In this document: positions 1 through 10,728 of the stretch, piece after piece
Layout of the letters: every line of letters begins with the position of its first letter
How positions within the stretch are numbered: position 1 is the stretch's first letter
Source: Siphonodentalium dalli
Taxonomy: Eukaryota > Mollusca > Scaphopoda > Gadilida > Siphonodentaliidae
DNA length: 64,000 nucleotides
NCBI GenBank assembly: GCA_032622095.1
Contig: CP136063.1
Coordinates: 67,411,897-67,475,896 of the forward strand
Direction of reading: 5' to 3'
Program-made: the position numbers and the translations under genes
Notes under the pieces: generated by a model
Database searches by the model: none
Seen by the model: only the letters and a program-made list of their open reading frames with translations
What the model was told of the DNA's origin: nothing

Positions 1-262
1 CATGTCTGTGGGTGATATGAATTTGGTATTGTAGACTATTGTTGGTGTTCGCCATGCCTGTGGGTGAAATGAATTTGGCCGACGTTTTATATTCTGTATG
101 ATTATAGTTTATTGATATGGTTATATATGAGTGTATGGAACTGGGTCCTGTCATGGACGTGGCTAGAGGGTCTCCACTGGGGGGGGGGGTGTTAAAGCTA
201 GGGGGTCCCCATTGGGGCGGGTGTTCAGACTAGAGGGTCTCCATTGGAGGGGGTGTCAAACT
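1..262. repeat. Degenerate short tandem repeats
   Basis: Two copies of a unit of about 52 bp begin at 1 and 53 (CATGYCTGTGGGTGA...GAATTTGG). Three copies of a G-rich unit of about 35 bp follow (CTAGAGGGTCTCCAYTGG), one with a G run near 181. A related single unit lies near 57345. No coding potential is visible. Confidence 0.6.
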
Positions 263-1727
263 TATAATTTCCAACCTGAAATCCCAAAGTTAAGGAATTC
301 TATTTATCCATACTTCCATTCAGTTATAAAACAATAGATCGTGTCAGAACTAAACTATTCTCTCTCCATTTTGGCATGAAAATGATATATTGGTATCTTT
401 TGATTCGGTGCTGGATTTCCTGTCCAAAAATCACCAGATATCGTGTCTTAACCTATACAATTTTGAATGAGAGGCTGTGTAGATCTGTTCCATATCAAAA
501 ACTCACTTTTTTAACAGTGCTATATTGTTCTACATGTATCTCCACTGTGGACAATGAATCTATTTATTTTGTACCACGTGATTAAAATAATTTCAGTGCT
601 AAACTGTTGTACCTCGGGCCTTCAATAGAAAGCAATGGAACCCGAACTTGGCAGAGTGCCAGCGAAGTGACTAGTTGGAAATAATGCGTTCTCACTCCTA
701 GGTGTGAACATCTTATTACTAGGATAATTATTTGGTTAAAATAACATAGAAAATGGTGGGATTTGGGATTTTTGCACCTTTATATGATTGAAAAACACGA
801 AAACCACTATAGCATGAAATAAAAACAGAACATTTTACACAAATCTCCAAAGTGTTTTTTCGTGATTACACCCAAGATATCATCTGTTTTGTCTCGAAAC
901 TCATCATATAATAGTATTTTTACACCAGCTATCATACCTGCTGTGTACTATCTTCCTAAAAAGAATGAGAACATGTGAACTGGTGGAGGGGGTCAAAACT
1001 TTAAACTCGATTTCGCACAAAAATTAAAATATGGAGATATACATGTAGTATTATAGTTAAGAGCATTACGATTTACGTTATCGGAATCATGATACAGCGC
1101 CAGGCGCCTCGGGTGGGGACCATTTAACGTTATCAAGCTTTAAATAGCAATCTTGCTCTGAACAAGATTGTTCATAATCTGCGGGATGTTTTCTCTGACC
1201 AATCGGACTTGTGAGCATCAGACTCGCACATCAAACATGTTTGATATTTTGTCAACTCGTGGGCCCGATTGATCAGGTGAGGTGGGTACACAAGCCAGAT
1301 TCCTTATCCGAAAGTAGTGGAAACATTGAAATTAGGCTTCCCTCAATGTGTAAAATAATACCTGCTGTGGCATGTATACATGTAGGCCTTCAGTTGGTGA
1401 TAGATAGTACCCTATGGGATAGTGGTCTGGAAGTAATTAAAGTCACAGATTACTGAGCTGGTTTGCTCAAGTCTGCCTCAAACCTGACTGCATGGTGAGC
1501 AATATCGGATTGTTAGGCCTGATCAATCAAATGTGCGGTGGCCTTTTGGCTCACATAACAGGCCTCATGCGATCATCACCAAACTTCATATGGATATGCG
1601 GGGAGGCCTCTAAATGGGGAAATTCGTTAAGCATGGCAGCCATCTTGTTCAAATCAAAAGAGGTTCTATTTGAAAAATTCAGAAGAAAATAATTGATACA
1701 AGCTATAAATAGAATAGCAGTTGAATT
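263..1727. other. Low-copy sequence without a recognisable gene
   Basis: Only short open frames occur. The best is 597-684, which follows a weak TTTCAG and encodes about 28 codons without a donor site. I see no named repeat family here. Confidence 0.5.
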
Positions 1728-2189
1728 CAAGCCTGTAAATAGTGTGTCTGTTATTTGCAGAATGAGGTTCCCAGAGGGTGAATTTAGTGATGGTATCCCA
1801 CATAGCGGGCTAGAATTACCAAATTCACCCTCTGGAGACCTCATTCTGATGCCTCATCTTTTGGGAAGTATCTCTTGTCTCAAATTAAAATTGTTTTTTA
1901 GTTACATTTTCCCTTCTGGGAAGTTTCTATATCCCCTTATTTGCAGAAGATAAAATGCATAATCGAGGTGCCCAATAGGTGAATATCACCAACTTCAACT
2001 GGGGAACTTAATTCAATCTGATCCCAGGTGACCTGGGCCAGGTCTAAATAGCAGTTCAGGGCCTATAGCAGAATGAGGTTCACAGAGGGTGAATTTGGTG
2101 ATGCTAGCCCACTGTGCAGGATTGCGTCACTAAATTCACCCTCTGTGGACCTCTTTCTGCAAATGACAGACACGCTATTTGCAGGCTTG
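1728..2189. mobile_element. DH-hAT element, long form
   Basis: The ends are CAAGCCTGTAAATAGTG and the inverse GCTATTTGCAGGCTTG. Two internal hairpins (AGAATGAGGTTCCCAGAGG type) are separated by about 200 bp. Flanks GTTGAATT and ATTGTATT agree at 6 of 8 positions, as expected for a decayed 8-bp TSD. The second hairpin carries CACAGAGG in one arm and CCTCTGTG in the other, a private change present on both sides. It is non-autonomous and non-coding. Confidence 0.8.
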
Positions 2190-2476
2190 ATTGTATTATA
2201 TTTTGAAATAAAATAAAATGTCTAGGCTTCGCAGACCCCAACCACAAAATAATTTAAATACCTGAGGTAATCTCAGTTAGTCTACATGTCTGACTCTAAA
2301 ATTGGAAATGTTTTTAAAATGTAGTCAACACCATTGGATATAATGGTATTCTTTGAAGCTGGCAGTAATTTATCTCCATCTTGTAGAGGAATCAAAGAGG
2401 AGGCAGATATAAGAATTTAAATTGACCACTAAGTGGAACTTGATAATGTCTCACCTTGAATCAAATTCAAACAGGG

Positions 2477-2749
2477 CCAAACACCAAGCCTTGAAATAGT
2501 GTGTCTGTCATTTGCAGAATGAGGCCCCCAGAGGGTGAATTTAATGACGCTATCCAGCAAAGCTTGCTAGCATCACCAAATTCACCCTCTGGGAACCTCA
2601 TTCTGCTGAGGTGTGAGGAGAATGAGGTCCCCAGGGGGGGGTGAATTTGGTGATGCTAGCCCGCTATGCGGAGTAGCATCACTAAATTCACCCTCTGGGG
2701 TCCTCATTCTGCAAATGACAGACACACTATTTCAAGGCTTGCCAAACAC
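2477..2749. mobile_element. DH-hAT element, short form, with 8-bp TSD
   Basis: The element proper is 2485-2741, from CAAGCCTTGAAATAG to CTATTTCAAGGCTTG. The perfect direct repeat CCAAACAC lies at 2477-2484 and 2742-2749. It has two hairpins with a spacer of about 12 bp. The 8-bp TSD is the hAT-superfamily hallmark. The first hairpin loop is mutated and the second has a G insertion near 2633. Confidence 0.9.
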
Positions 2750-3216
2750 ATACCCCTTGTGGCTGTTGTTATCAAAAACATATGTATTTGGGAAATACTA
2801 CAAGAAAAATATTCTAAAGCAAAGATAGCAGAGATAGTATCTGTAAGTTAATTGGTGAGAGATTTTATCATTCAGCACCACAGAAGAATTTTTGGAGTGG
2901 TTGGCCTGGTGTGCTTTGTGTCAGCTAGTTAATGGAGTCAGTTCAAAAATAAATTTAAATTGTTGAAGTTGTTTTACTTTTCTAGCAGGGTCAGTGGAAA
3001 CTATGAAATTGGGGTGGGGTGGCATTTCTGCTTGTCGAAGGCGACTATTAAACAAGTGTGACGTCCATATGTCAGCAAGCGGGAAGACAGGATAAATAGA
3101 TAATATAATCAGTCAACATGCAGAGAAACAAACAATGGATTCCCATTCATTCATTATGTCTAATTATACTAATTGAACATCACTAAAATGAATGAATGGG
3201 AATAAAGTAAATAGCC
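2750..3216. other. Low-copy sequence
   Basis: There is no gene. A good acceptor-like TTTTACTTTTCTAG ends near 2977 and is followed by an open frame of about 35 codons without a donor. The inverted pair CCCATTCATTCATT at 3140 and 3190 belongs to the neighbouring PB4-type repeat. Confidence 0.4.
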
Positions 3217-3462
3217 ATTTAACCCTATCTATACTAAATGGACTCTCCCACTCGGTTAAAAGTATACATTGGAAGGGTCAATTATTTATCTGGAGGGATG
3301 TTCAGGAATTATGAGAAGACGACAGCCAACAGAAAGTACAGAAGGAGTCCTATTTCTTGATTGAAATGTTCAGATAATAAGTTTTGGTTATAAACTACTC
3401 ATCATTCCTATGGGATAAATAAATAGATCAATTATGCTTTAGTATAGAAAGGATTAAAATGA
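3217..3462. mobile_element. PB4 element
   Basis: The left end is TTTAACCCTATCTATACTAAATGG-like and the right end is TTTAGTATAGAAAGGATTAAA, imperfect inverses with TTAA at both borders. The interior holds the family marks GATGTTCAG and AATAAGTT. A TTAA target and CCCT-type ends place it with piggyBac-like MITEs, by inference. Confidence 0.6.
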
Positions 3463-3477
3463 CATGAATCCAGTAAT

Positions 3478-4160
3478 TACCCTTCCATGACTGGAGCTGC
3501 GCTGGTGCAGCATTAAAGATCCCATATGGAGCCTCACATATATCAGAATTAATGCAGTGGCTTACAAATTCAAGGTAAATATTGTTAGGCCAATAATTCT
3601 GTTATATATGCAAAGCTCCGTATGTATATATGTGACCCGCCATATCAAATCCAGTCGAAAGTCGGGATTTTTTTTACCCTGTGCTAATGCATTCTCTTAT
3701 ATATGCGAGTAGACCATAGGTCGCCTCGCATATATAAGAGAAAGCATTGGCCTAACAATTTTTTACAATTTTAATAATTTGTTCTTGTATTCTTTAACAA
3801 TTTTATAATTTCACTCATACAGAGCCCCATACAAACATGAGCAGACGACACTCTTCTATATGCTTCTATATATGTGTGGGGCTCCCTGCAGGGTAATGGA
3901 TGTTTTTTATTTTATGTCCTAAAAATTGTAAGAAACATTTATTTAAAAAACATGATAACAAATTGTTAGGCCAATGCATTCTCTTATATATGCGAGGCGA
4001 CCTATGGTCGACTCGCATATATAAGAGAATGCATTGGCACAGGGTAAAAAAAATCCCGACTTACGACTAGATTTGATATGGTGGGTCACATATAAGAGAA
4101 TGAATTGGCACAGAGTTTTGCAAAATTTCAGGAAGCTCCAGTCATAAGGGTTAAAGATTT
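3478..4160. mobile_element. PB2 element interrupted by a TG element
   Basis: The left arm (GACTGGAGCTGCGCTGGTGC, core hairpin remnants) and the right arm (TTTCAGGAAGCTCCAGTCAT, then GGGTTAA near 4150) form one PB2 copy. It is split by the TG element at 3631-4090. The left TTAA border is degraded (near 3471-3477). Confidence 0.7.
3631..4090. mobile_element. TG element nested in PB2
   Basis: The ends TGTGACCCGCCATATC and GATATGGTGGGTCACA are inverted repeats of about 45 bp that run into the core hairpin. Two inverted core hairpins sit at 3680-3760 and 3965-4045. TATA flanks both sides (3627-3630 and 4091-4094). Because the PB2 target is an (AT)n stretch, the TSD could be TA or TATA. The superfamily is unassigned. 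Confidence 0.75.
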
Positions 4161-4190
4161 TTTTTTTCAAGTATACTGAGAAGCACTTAC

Positions 4191-4324
4191 AGTCCCATGG
4201 TGGCCAGCACTGAGGCACTTGAGGCCATTTTAAACCAATCATCTTCCTCTCCAGTGGATTCTTTTTCCAACCAGCAGATGCTTATCTCCCTTTGTTGGTT
4301 ACCATGGCACTCAGTAGATTGTAA
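4191..4324 (-). CDS. Candidate coding exon, unidentified gene
   Basis: Read on the minus strand, 44 codons stay open (4324 down to 4193) and run into ACT|GTAAGTGC, a strong splice donor at 4190-4185. The peptide includes WLEKESTGEEDDWFKM followed by ASSASVLATMGL, acidic and low in bias, unlike the neighbouring repeats. Two ATGs lie in good context, AAAATGG and GCCACCATGG, so this could be a first coding exon. An acceptor-like TGATTTTTAG ends at 4350. If that is used, the full 159-bp exon has stops in all frames, so the 5' limit is unresolved. No family was recognised. Confidence 0.3.
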
Positions 4325-4349
4325 TCAATCCCAGCTTCCAGATCTTGTT

Positions 4350-5249
4350 CTAAAAATCACATAAATAATCCATTCATTATTGTTATAATTTTCCTGTTTG
4401 CTTTTTTGACCATCATTGATAAAGACTATTTCCACCTTTAAAAAAATTGGCTTTTCTAAATTCCGATCATATTTTATAGCATGTGTTTACAAATCAGTTT
4501 TACATGTCTCATTTGTAGTAATTATTTATATAAAAACATGGAAATTAGTTAATGGCCCATGACACGAATTAAACCTTGTAATTATTGCTTTTGTCACATT
4601 CCTGCCCAGTTTCAGGGATGAAAACAGGTGCATATGACATAAAGTACTTTATATAACTCATAACTCATATAACTTCCTTTGATCGTCAATATAGCAATGA
4701 ATTTGGTCCCAAATGTTCCTATTTTGATCCTCGGAAAGGAGGGATTTATAAAGATTCATGTCCATAATAACGGAAATGATTAATTAGTAGTCCACTATTT
4801 ATAGTCCAAATTTCTGTATATAGATAACCCCAGCAAGGGTACTATTCTGTTACATAATATCCTCACAGGCAGACAGGGGCACTGGAAGCAGCCAAGTGCA
4901 AGGGTTTGGCGGGGGTGTATACAACTTCCAGAAAATGGAACTTTTTTCAGTCAGAGGTGAATATCATGAAAATGCGAACTATTCAGCTGAACTACAGTAT
5001 TAATTGGTAATTATTCAGCTGAACTACGGTATTGGTAACTATTCAGCATTTTAGTACACTTTCCAAGACCAAGCTGATATATTCCGCTAGTGGAATCTGT
5101 ATACTCCTCTCTTCGAACAAAGCTGTTTTAGCTGATAATATGACACATTTTGTGTGCTTCTATGTTGCCCTCATCTACCCTCAACCGCCCCCTCCCCATT
5201 GTGCTATGTATGGCATCCCTAATAATATTCTATACTGTTAATATACAAG
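4350..5249. other. Low-copy sequence
   Basis: No gene or named repeat was recognised. A short direct repeat, ATTCAGCTGAACTACRGTATT, occurs at about 4981 and 5015. Confidence 0.4.
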
Positions 5250-5672
5250 CAAGCCTCGAAATAGTGTGTCTGACATTTTCAGAATGAGGTCCCCAGAGGG
5301 TGAATTTAGTGATGCTATCACACACGGTGGGCTAGCATCACCAAATTCACCATCTGGGGACCTCATTCTGCTCAAGCCTCAACTACTTTGGGAGACCTGG
5401 GGGTCAGATTGAAGTTGATGATGATCACCCATTAATAGTCATCTCGATTATGCATTTCATCTGCAAATTATGGGATATAGAAATTGAACTGAAGAGAAAA
5501 AGTAACTAAAAACACTTTAGATACTTCCCAGAAGATGAGGCCTATAAATCAGAATGAGGTCCCAGAGGTTGAATTTAGTTAGTGATGCTAGCCCACTGTG
5601 CAGGGTAGCATCACTAAATTCACCCTCTGGGGACCTCATTTTCCAAATGTCAGACAAACTATTACAAAGCTG
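5250..5672. mobile_element. DH-hAT element, long form
   Basis: The left end is CAAGCCTCGAAATAGTGTG and the right end decays to CTATTACAAAGCTG. Hairpins lie at 5280-5370 and 5550-5645. Flanks do not match, so the TSD is lost or the right end has changed. Confidence 0.75.
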
Positions 5673-5987
5673 GTGTAAAAGTTATATAACATCTTCAGGG
5701 GCAGTTGATGCATCCAATCTATTATTATGTTTTTTTTGATAATTGATGACCTGTCAATGTATTGTTGGTGCAGGTTTATGCCAAATAAATTCTATTGTGC
5801 ATCGCTGCAATGATGCATTGTCTCGCGATCCAATGAGCTGATTTACTCATCGCGATTTTCTCATCAACAATTTACCCATCATAATCAACTCAAATAACGA
5901 TTCCTAATTTTCTCATATTTTGGAATGTTTTGTTGCGAATAATCACACTACATATTGGAAATCCAGATGGCGGGATATTAGGCTCCA

Positions 5988-6405
5988 AGGCTTGAAATTT
6001 TATTTTTAATAGTATGTCTGACATTTGCAGAATGAGGTCCCCAGAAGGTGAATTTAGTGACGCTATCCCACACAGCAGGCTAGCATCACTAAATTCACCA
6101 TCTGGGGACCTAATTCTGCTTCTGAGAAGTATATATAGTCTCAAATTAACATTGTTTTTAGTTACTTTTTCCCCTTCTGTTCAGTTTATTATCCCCTAAT
6201 TTGCAGACGATAAGATTCATAATTGAGGTGACTAATGGGTGAACATCACTAACTTCAACTTGGGAACTTCAATCTGATCGTTTGTCTCCCATAGCAGTTG
6301 AGGTCTAATCAGAATGAGGTCCCCAGAGGGTGAATTTGGTGACGCTAGCCCAACGTACTTAAATCTGATTTTGGGTCTCACATAGCAGTTGAGGCCTAAA
6401 GTTTG
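5988..6405. mobile_element. DH-hAT element, 3' truncated
   Basis: The left end (CAAGGCTTGAAATTTT...AATAGTATGTCTGACATTTGC) and first hairpin are present. The second hairpin stops after GGTGACGCTAGCCCAACG near 6355 and is joined to a repeat of the internal spacer. No right terminus is found. Confidence 0.7.
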
Positions 6406-7139
6406 TGCGGTAAATCATCAATCCCACTCGTGATGTAAATTTGGTATTCATAAACACTATGTGTGTATTCTATATATAGCTATATTAGAACCTGTGCCTG
6501 ATCTGATGTATGTATTTTGCTCTCAAAACAGTTAAGATTTTTACTTATTATTTAAGAGGCATAAAAATGATATCTAACCTGCATGTGCACCCTTCAGTGG
6601 AGAGCTGCCCATCTGGTACCCTCATATTGACATTTTGTTGCCAGGATGTGACAGCAAAATTTTCCAGTAGACAGTAAAGCCCATGCAGTGCCCAAATTCT
6701 GAAGAATGACTCATCAATACCAGACATAAAAATTTCATTCAAAAGACCAAATATGATGCTTTGCAATTTCAATGAATCATAGCAAAATATTAAGTGATTA
6801 GACGATGTCATTGTAATAATACCTCATCAATAATCACTTCAAGTAAAAAAAACAAAAAGAGGAATTGAGCTGCCTTTTTGCAATTTGCGAAATGGCTTGC
6901 TTTGATGAATTTGATGAATTAATTTTATTTTAATGATGGAATTCATTGGTTTCTTCTGCTTGCATATTGGTATTTTCCAGACTGTTAGATCTCTTGACAA
7001 ATGAGAATTTTATTCAGTAAGATGCGATCAATGCTTGCTGTAAGGCCATTCTAAGCATTCACTTTGTTTCTCTTGACAAGACCTCACTGCCCAAAATATT
7101 ATAATATTGGCCTCCAATAGTCAGGCTGATGATCATATG
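6406..7139. other. Low-copy sequence
   Basis: No gene was recognised. There is a minus-strand open frame at 6548-6811 of 87 codons without homology I recognise and without splice or start support. Confidence 0.4.
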
Positions 7140-7194
7140 AAATAATTCTGAAAACTTATGGAAAACCCAATTTGTTACCTAGAATGACAATGTA

Positions 7195-7575
7195 GAAGCC
7201 TGCAAATATTGTGTCATTTGCAGAATGAGGTACCCAGAGTGTGAGTTTGGTGATGCTATCCCGCACAGCAGGCTAGAATCACCAAATTTACCCTCTGGGG
7301 ACCTCACTATGCTTAGGCATCATATTCTGGGAAGTATCTATAGTCTCAAATTAACATTGTTTTTATTTACTTTTTCCCTTCTGGGACGTTTCTATATCCC
7401 CTAATTTGCAGAAGATAAAATGATTTATCAAGGTGACTATAACCGGGTGAACATCACCAACTTCAATCTGATCCTAGGTCTCCCCAGCAGATGAGGCCTG
7501 GGCAGGATATCTCTACTAAATTCACCCTCCAGGGACCTCATTTTGCAAATTACAGACACATTATTTGCAGGCTTG
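7195..7575. mobile_element. DH-hAT element, long form
   Basis: The ends are GAAGCCTGCAAATATTGTG and TATTTGCAGGCTTG. Flanks ACAATGTA (7187-7194) and GAAATGTA (7576-7583) are a decayed 8-bp TSD. The empty site in the neighbouring copy reads AGAATGGAAAATGCATC near 8310. Confidence 0.85.
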
Positions 7576-7637
7576 GAAATGTACATCATCTTTATGATAT
7601 CTAGATGAATAGCTCAGGTTTTTTAATCTCAAATATT

Positions 7638-8054
7638 TAAAGGTACTCAATCCGATCAGACCCTCATAAATTACTATTTCTTTGGCTTCGGTGGTAAAAA
7701 ATATTTGATTCGAGGAACCTACCCATCAACGCTCAGAGTGATCAGATATCAATTTTTAAAGTTTTGTTATTTCTATTGTTTGTGGCCCAGAAACACACCG
7801 TCAAAAGGATGGTCTCGGTCAAAATTGCATTATTATTACCACTTGATTTTAGAGTTATCCATCTTCGTCCATTTGAATAAGTGTTTCTGGGGCAATTATT
7901 AGTACACATCTCGAGAAATAACAAACTTCAAAAATCAATATCTGATCACTCTGAGCTTTGATGGGTAGGTTCCTCGACTCGAATAAAATATTTTTTACCC
8001 CTGAAGCCAAAGAAATAGTAATTTAGGGGTGCTTAATCGGATTGAGTACCTTTA
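7638..8054. mobile_element. LIR element, complete
   Basis: Inverted ends AGGTACTCAATCCGATCAGA at about 7641 and the inverse near 8034-8052 extend inward for about 150 bp per arm (TTTCTTTGGCTTC; GAACCTACCCATCAA; AGTGATCAGATAT). TTTAA flanks both sides. The empty site in the second duplicate copy (ATATTCAACAT near 8370) supports a TTAA or TA target. It has no coding capacity. Confidence 0.8.
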
Positions 8055-8261
8055 ATATTAAAAAATAGGGACATGGCCTCATGTTGCCTCTATGGAAAAA
8101 AACACCAGCTGAGAATTTGGGCCAGTTTTTTTGTCTCAATATCATCCTTGGCATCTTCTTACATGGAAAAATAATTGCTTGAGTTTCTCCAGATTCATGC
8201 ACTTCTGGGACCAATGGATGAAAAAACCTATCCAGTTGTCTCTTTTAGAACTAAAAAAAAA

Positions 8262-8590
8262 AAAAAAATTCTGAAAATGTATGGAAAAACCCAATTTATG
8301 TTTCCAAGAATGGAAAATGCATCATCTTTATGTTATCGAAGAATAACTCAGGTTTTTTAATCTCAAATATTCAACATAAAAAAAATAGGGTCATAGGGGT
8401 CATGGCCTAATATTGGATCTGTGGAAAAAAAACACCAACTTAGAGTTTAGTCCAGTTTTTTTTGTCTCTATATTATCTTAGGCATCTTGCTACATGGACA
8501 AATAATTTTTTGGTTTTCTCCAGGTACATGTACTTCTGGGACCAATGGATGAAAAAATCTATCCAGTTGCCTCAAAGATTTATAGAAAAA
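8262..8590. repeat. Tandem duplication, copy 2 (empty sites)
   Basis: This diverged copy of 7140-8256 lacks both transposons. It starts at TTCTGAAAATGTATGG and runs to ATCTATCCAGTTGCCTC. Confidence 0.75.
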
Positions 8591-9664
8591 TGAGATATTT
8601 TATGCAAAAGTCCTATTCCGTGGGAACCTGAACAAGCGTGTGGGGAGTTATTGACACAAACACTTGATTGATGGTACAACGAAATTATTTCGCTTCTGGT
8701 TGATAATATTCCAGCTTTGATATATAGCATAATAATTAGTACTGTTGGAATTCAGAGGTTCTAATCAGAGCTGTTAAGTTTCACAGATTGTCCATGAGAC
8801 TCCCAGATATCCACGGCAATTCCGCAATTACAGATAACCCCCAATTTCTCCCGAATTCAACAAAATCCGGCATTAAAAATAAAATAAAAAACGATGTTAT
8901 TTAATTTTTTCGAATATTCGTGATTTTGCGGGGATTTCCTTATTTCCGGTACCGTAAATACCCACACATTAACAATCACAGAATGTATCGTCTGTAGCTT
9001 TTGATGTTCCCTCTGATTGAAGACTAATCAGTGGTGAACCGTGACTGATTGAATAAAACCTTGTTGATGCATTGATGTTACTCATTTGTGTGTGTAAACT
9101 TCCAATATAGCTGAAATCTAAGAGATTGTCTATGAAATTTGAGCCATAAACCCACTACCTACTCACTCTTGAAACATTAGGAAGGGTCAGCGGAAACAAA
9201 GATATTTTTATGCATAACGACCCAGGGTTAAAGTGAAGATAAGAACAAGGCATTAGTTTATTGTGAATAGGCTTCCATCAGCTTTGTTTTTGAGATGGGA
9301 CATTTATATAGAAAATCATAAAATAAAACATAACGAATCCTGAAATAGAATATTTACATAACCTAAAAATAATGTTGCGGGCGACCAAAATACCATCAGA
9401 GATGAAGTTGTAAAGACTTCATTCCATCAGCGGAAACAAAGATATTTTAATTGTGGCCTAAATGAAACCACTTCTTTCATTTCATCGCTTTATGAGCCCA
9501 AGCAGCCCATCTGAGCCACATGAGACTTGCATGAGCTCGGACCTGACTCATCTATATTGTAGAGTCACGCGGTTGTTATGAATCATTGAAGAAGAATATT
9601 TTACCAGCTATTGTTATCGTCAAAAGCTATCAAAGGACAAGAAAAATCAATCCCTCTCAGGAGC
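8591..9664. other. Low-copy sequence
   Basis: No gene was recognised. GTCAGCGGAAACAAAGATATTTT-like motifs occur near 9187 and 9427, suggesting an old local duplication. Confidence 0.4.
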
Positions 9665-9805
9665 GATGATGTCCTTTTAAATGGCATAAAAAAGTTGCGG
9701 AGGCTGAATAATTATTTTTGGAATGTGAGTATCTAAAAACAGACCTATAAGAAGATTGAAGCTTTAACGTTAATAGGTTGAATGTGGTTGGAGGTCAAGT
9801 CAATA
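9665..9805. repeat. Direct repeat pair, left copy
   Basis: This matches about 10370-10510 with divergence. Shared marks are TTTAAATGGCATAAAA, GGAATGTGAG, AGAAGATTGAAG-like and GGTCAAG. The two copies flank a DH-hAT and an LIR element. Confidence 0.55.
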
Positions 9806-9813
9806 TAGACTGT

Positions 9814-9964
9814 CAAGCCTTGAAATAGTGTGTCTGTCATTTGCAGAATGAGGACCCCAGAGGGTGAATTTAGTGATGCTACCCCGCATAGCGGGCAAGC
9901 ATCACCAAATTCACCCTCTGGGGACCTCATTCTGCAAATGACAGACACCCTATTTCAAGGCTTG
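9814..9964. mobile_element. DH-hAT element reduced to one hairpin
   Basis: It has intact outer ends (CAAGCCTTGAAATAGTG and CACCCTATTTCAAGGCTTG) but a single 80-bp hairpin instead of two, 151 bp in all. Flanks TAGACTGT and TGCACTAT do not match, so simple internal deletion of a TSD-bearing copy is not the whole story. Confidence 0.8.
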
Positions 9965-9984
9965 TGCACTATATCAACTAACAC

Positions 9985-10372
9985 TCCTAAATTACTATTT
10001 CTTTGGCTTCGGGGGGGGGGGGGGGGGGGGGGAATATTTGTTTCAATTCATGTCGCGGAACCTACCCATCAAAGCTCAGAGTTATCAGATGCCAATTTTT
10101 GAAATCTGTTATTTTTCACCACCTGGAATATTTGGCGGCCTGGCTAATATTCGACGAATGTCAACAGACATACTCTTGATACCAAATTGGATTGAACAAA
10201 TTGTTGATATAAATTTACAACAATTTTTGGGCATTTTTATACTATAGTTGACAGTGGTTAGCATCATTTTTTTGGTCAATTAATCGATTCTGATAACTGA
10301 AGCGGCATTTCAAGAAATGTTGTTGTTGTTGGAATCTAATGAGATGAGGACCACCGAATCGTATTGTGTACC
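9985..10372. mobile_element. LIR element, degenerate
   Basis: It shares ATTACTATTTCTTTGGCTTC, GAACCTACCCATCAAAGC and the internal TTGTTGATAAA/ACAACAATTTTTGGG segment with the copy at 13713, and ends GTGTACCTTTAAATGG. A G run of about 22 interrupts it at 10011-10032. Confidence 0.65.
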
Positions 10373-10510
10373 TTTAAATGGCATAAAATAAAAATAGCCA
10401 AATCTGAGTAATTGTTTCTGGAATGTGAGCATCATTCTGCAAATAGAAGAATCTAAAAGAATGTTGAAGATTTCTTCTTAGGTCGATTATGGCTGCAGGT
10501 CAAGGTCGAG
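10370..10510. repeat. Direct repeat pair, right copy
   Basis: This is the partner of 9665-9805. It contains a short duplicated segment (CATTCTGCAAATAGAAGAATCT). Confidence 0.5.
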
Positions 10511-10728
10511 GGACTATAAATAAATTTTGAGGAGTTTTGTTGCTATAATGCTACTAATAGTGGTTAGATTTGGCTTTAAAGGTTCTGTAGCAGCTGAAGA
10601 TCCATATAAAATGCCTCAAATAATCCTCCATTCGTTGTAATGTACATGTATACATAAAGATCAAACACTCCGGATAGTAAATAGAGTGAACAGATATCTG
10701 ATGTGGACATGTGGCTTTCTTGTAGTCA

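Larger units (their letters stand above)
7140..8256. repeat. Tandem duplication, copy 1 (with insertions)
   Basis: This copy aligns with 8262-8590 once a DH-hAT and an LIR insertion are removed. Shared anchors are TTCTGAAAA, GGAAAACCCAATTT, CTCAGGTTTTTTAATCTC, ATGGCCT and CTTCTGGGACCAATGGATG. The pair acts as an internal presence/absence record of both insertions. Confidence 0.75.
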
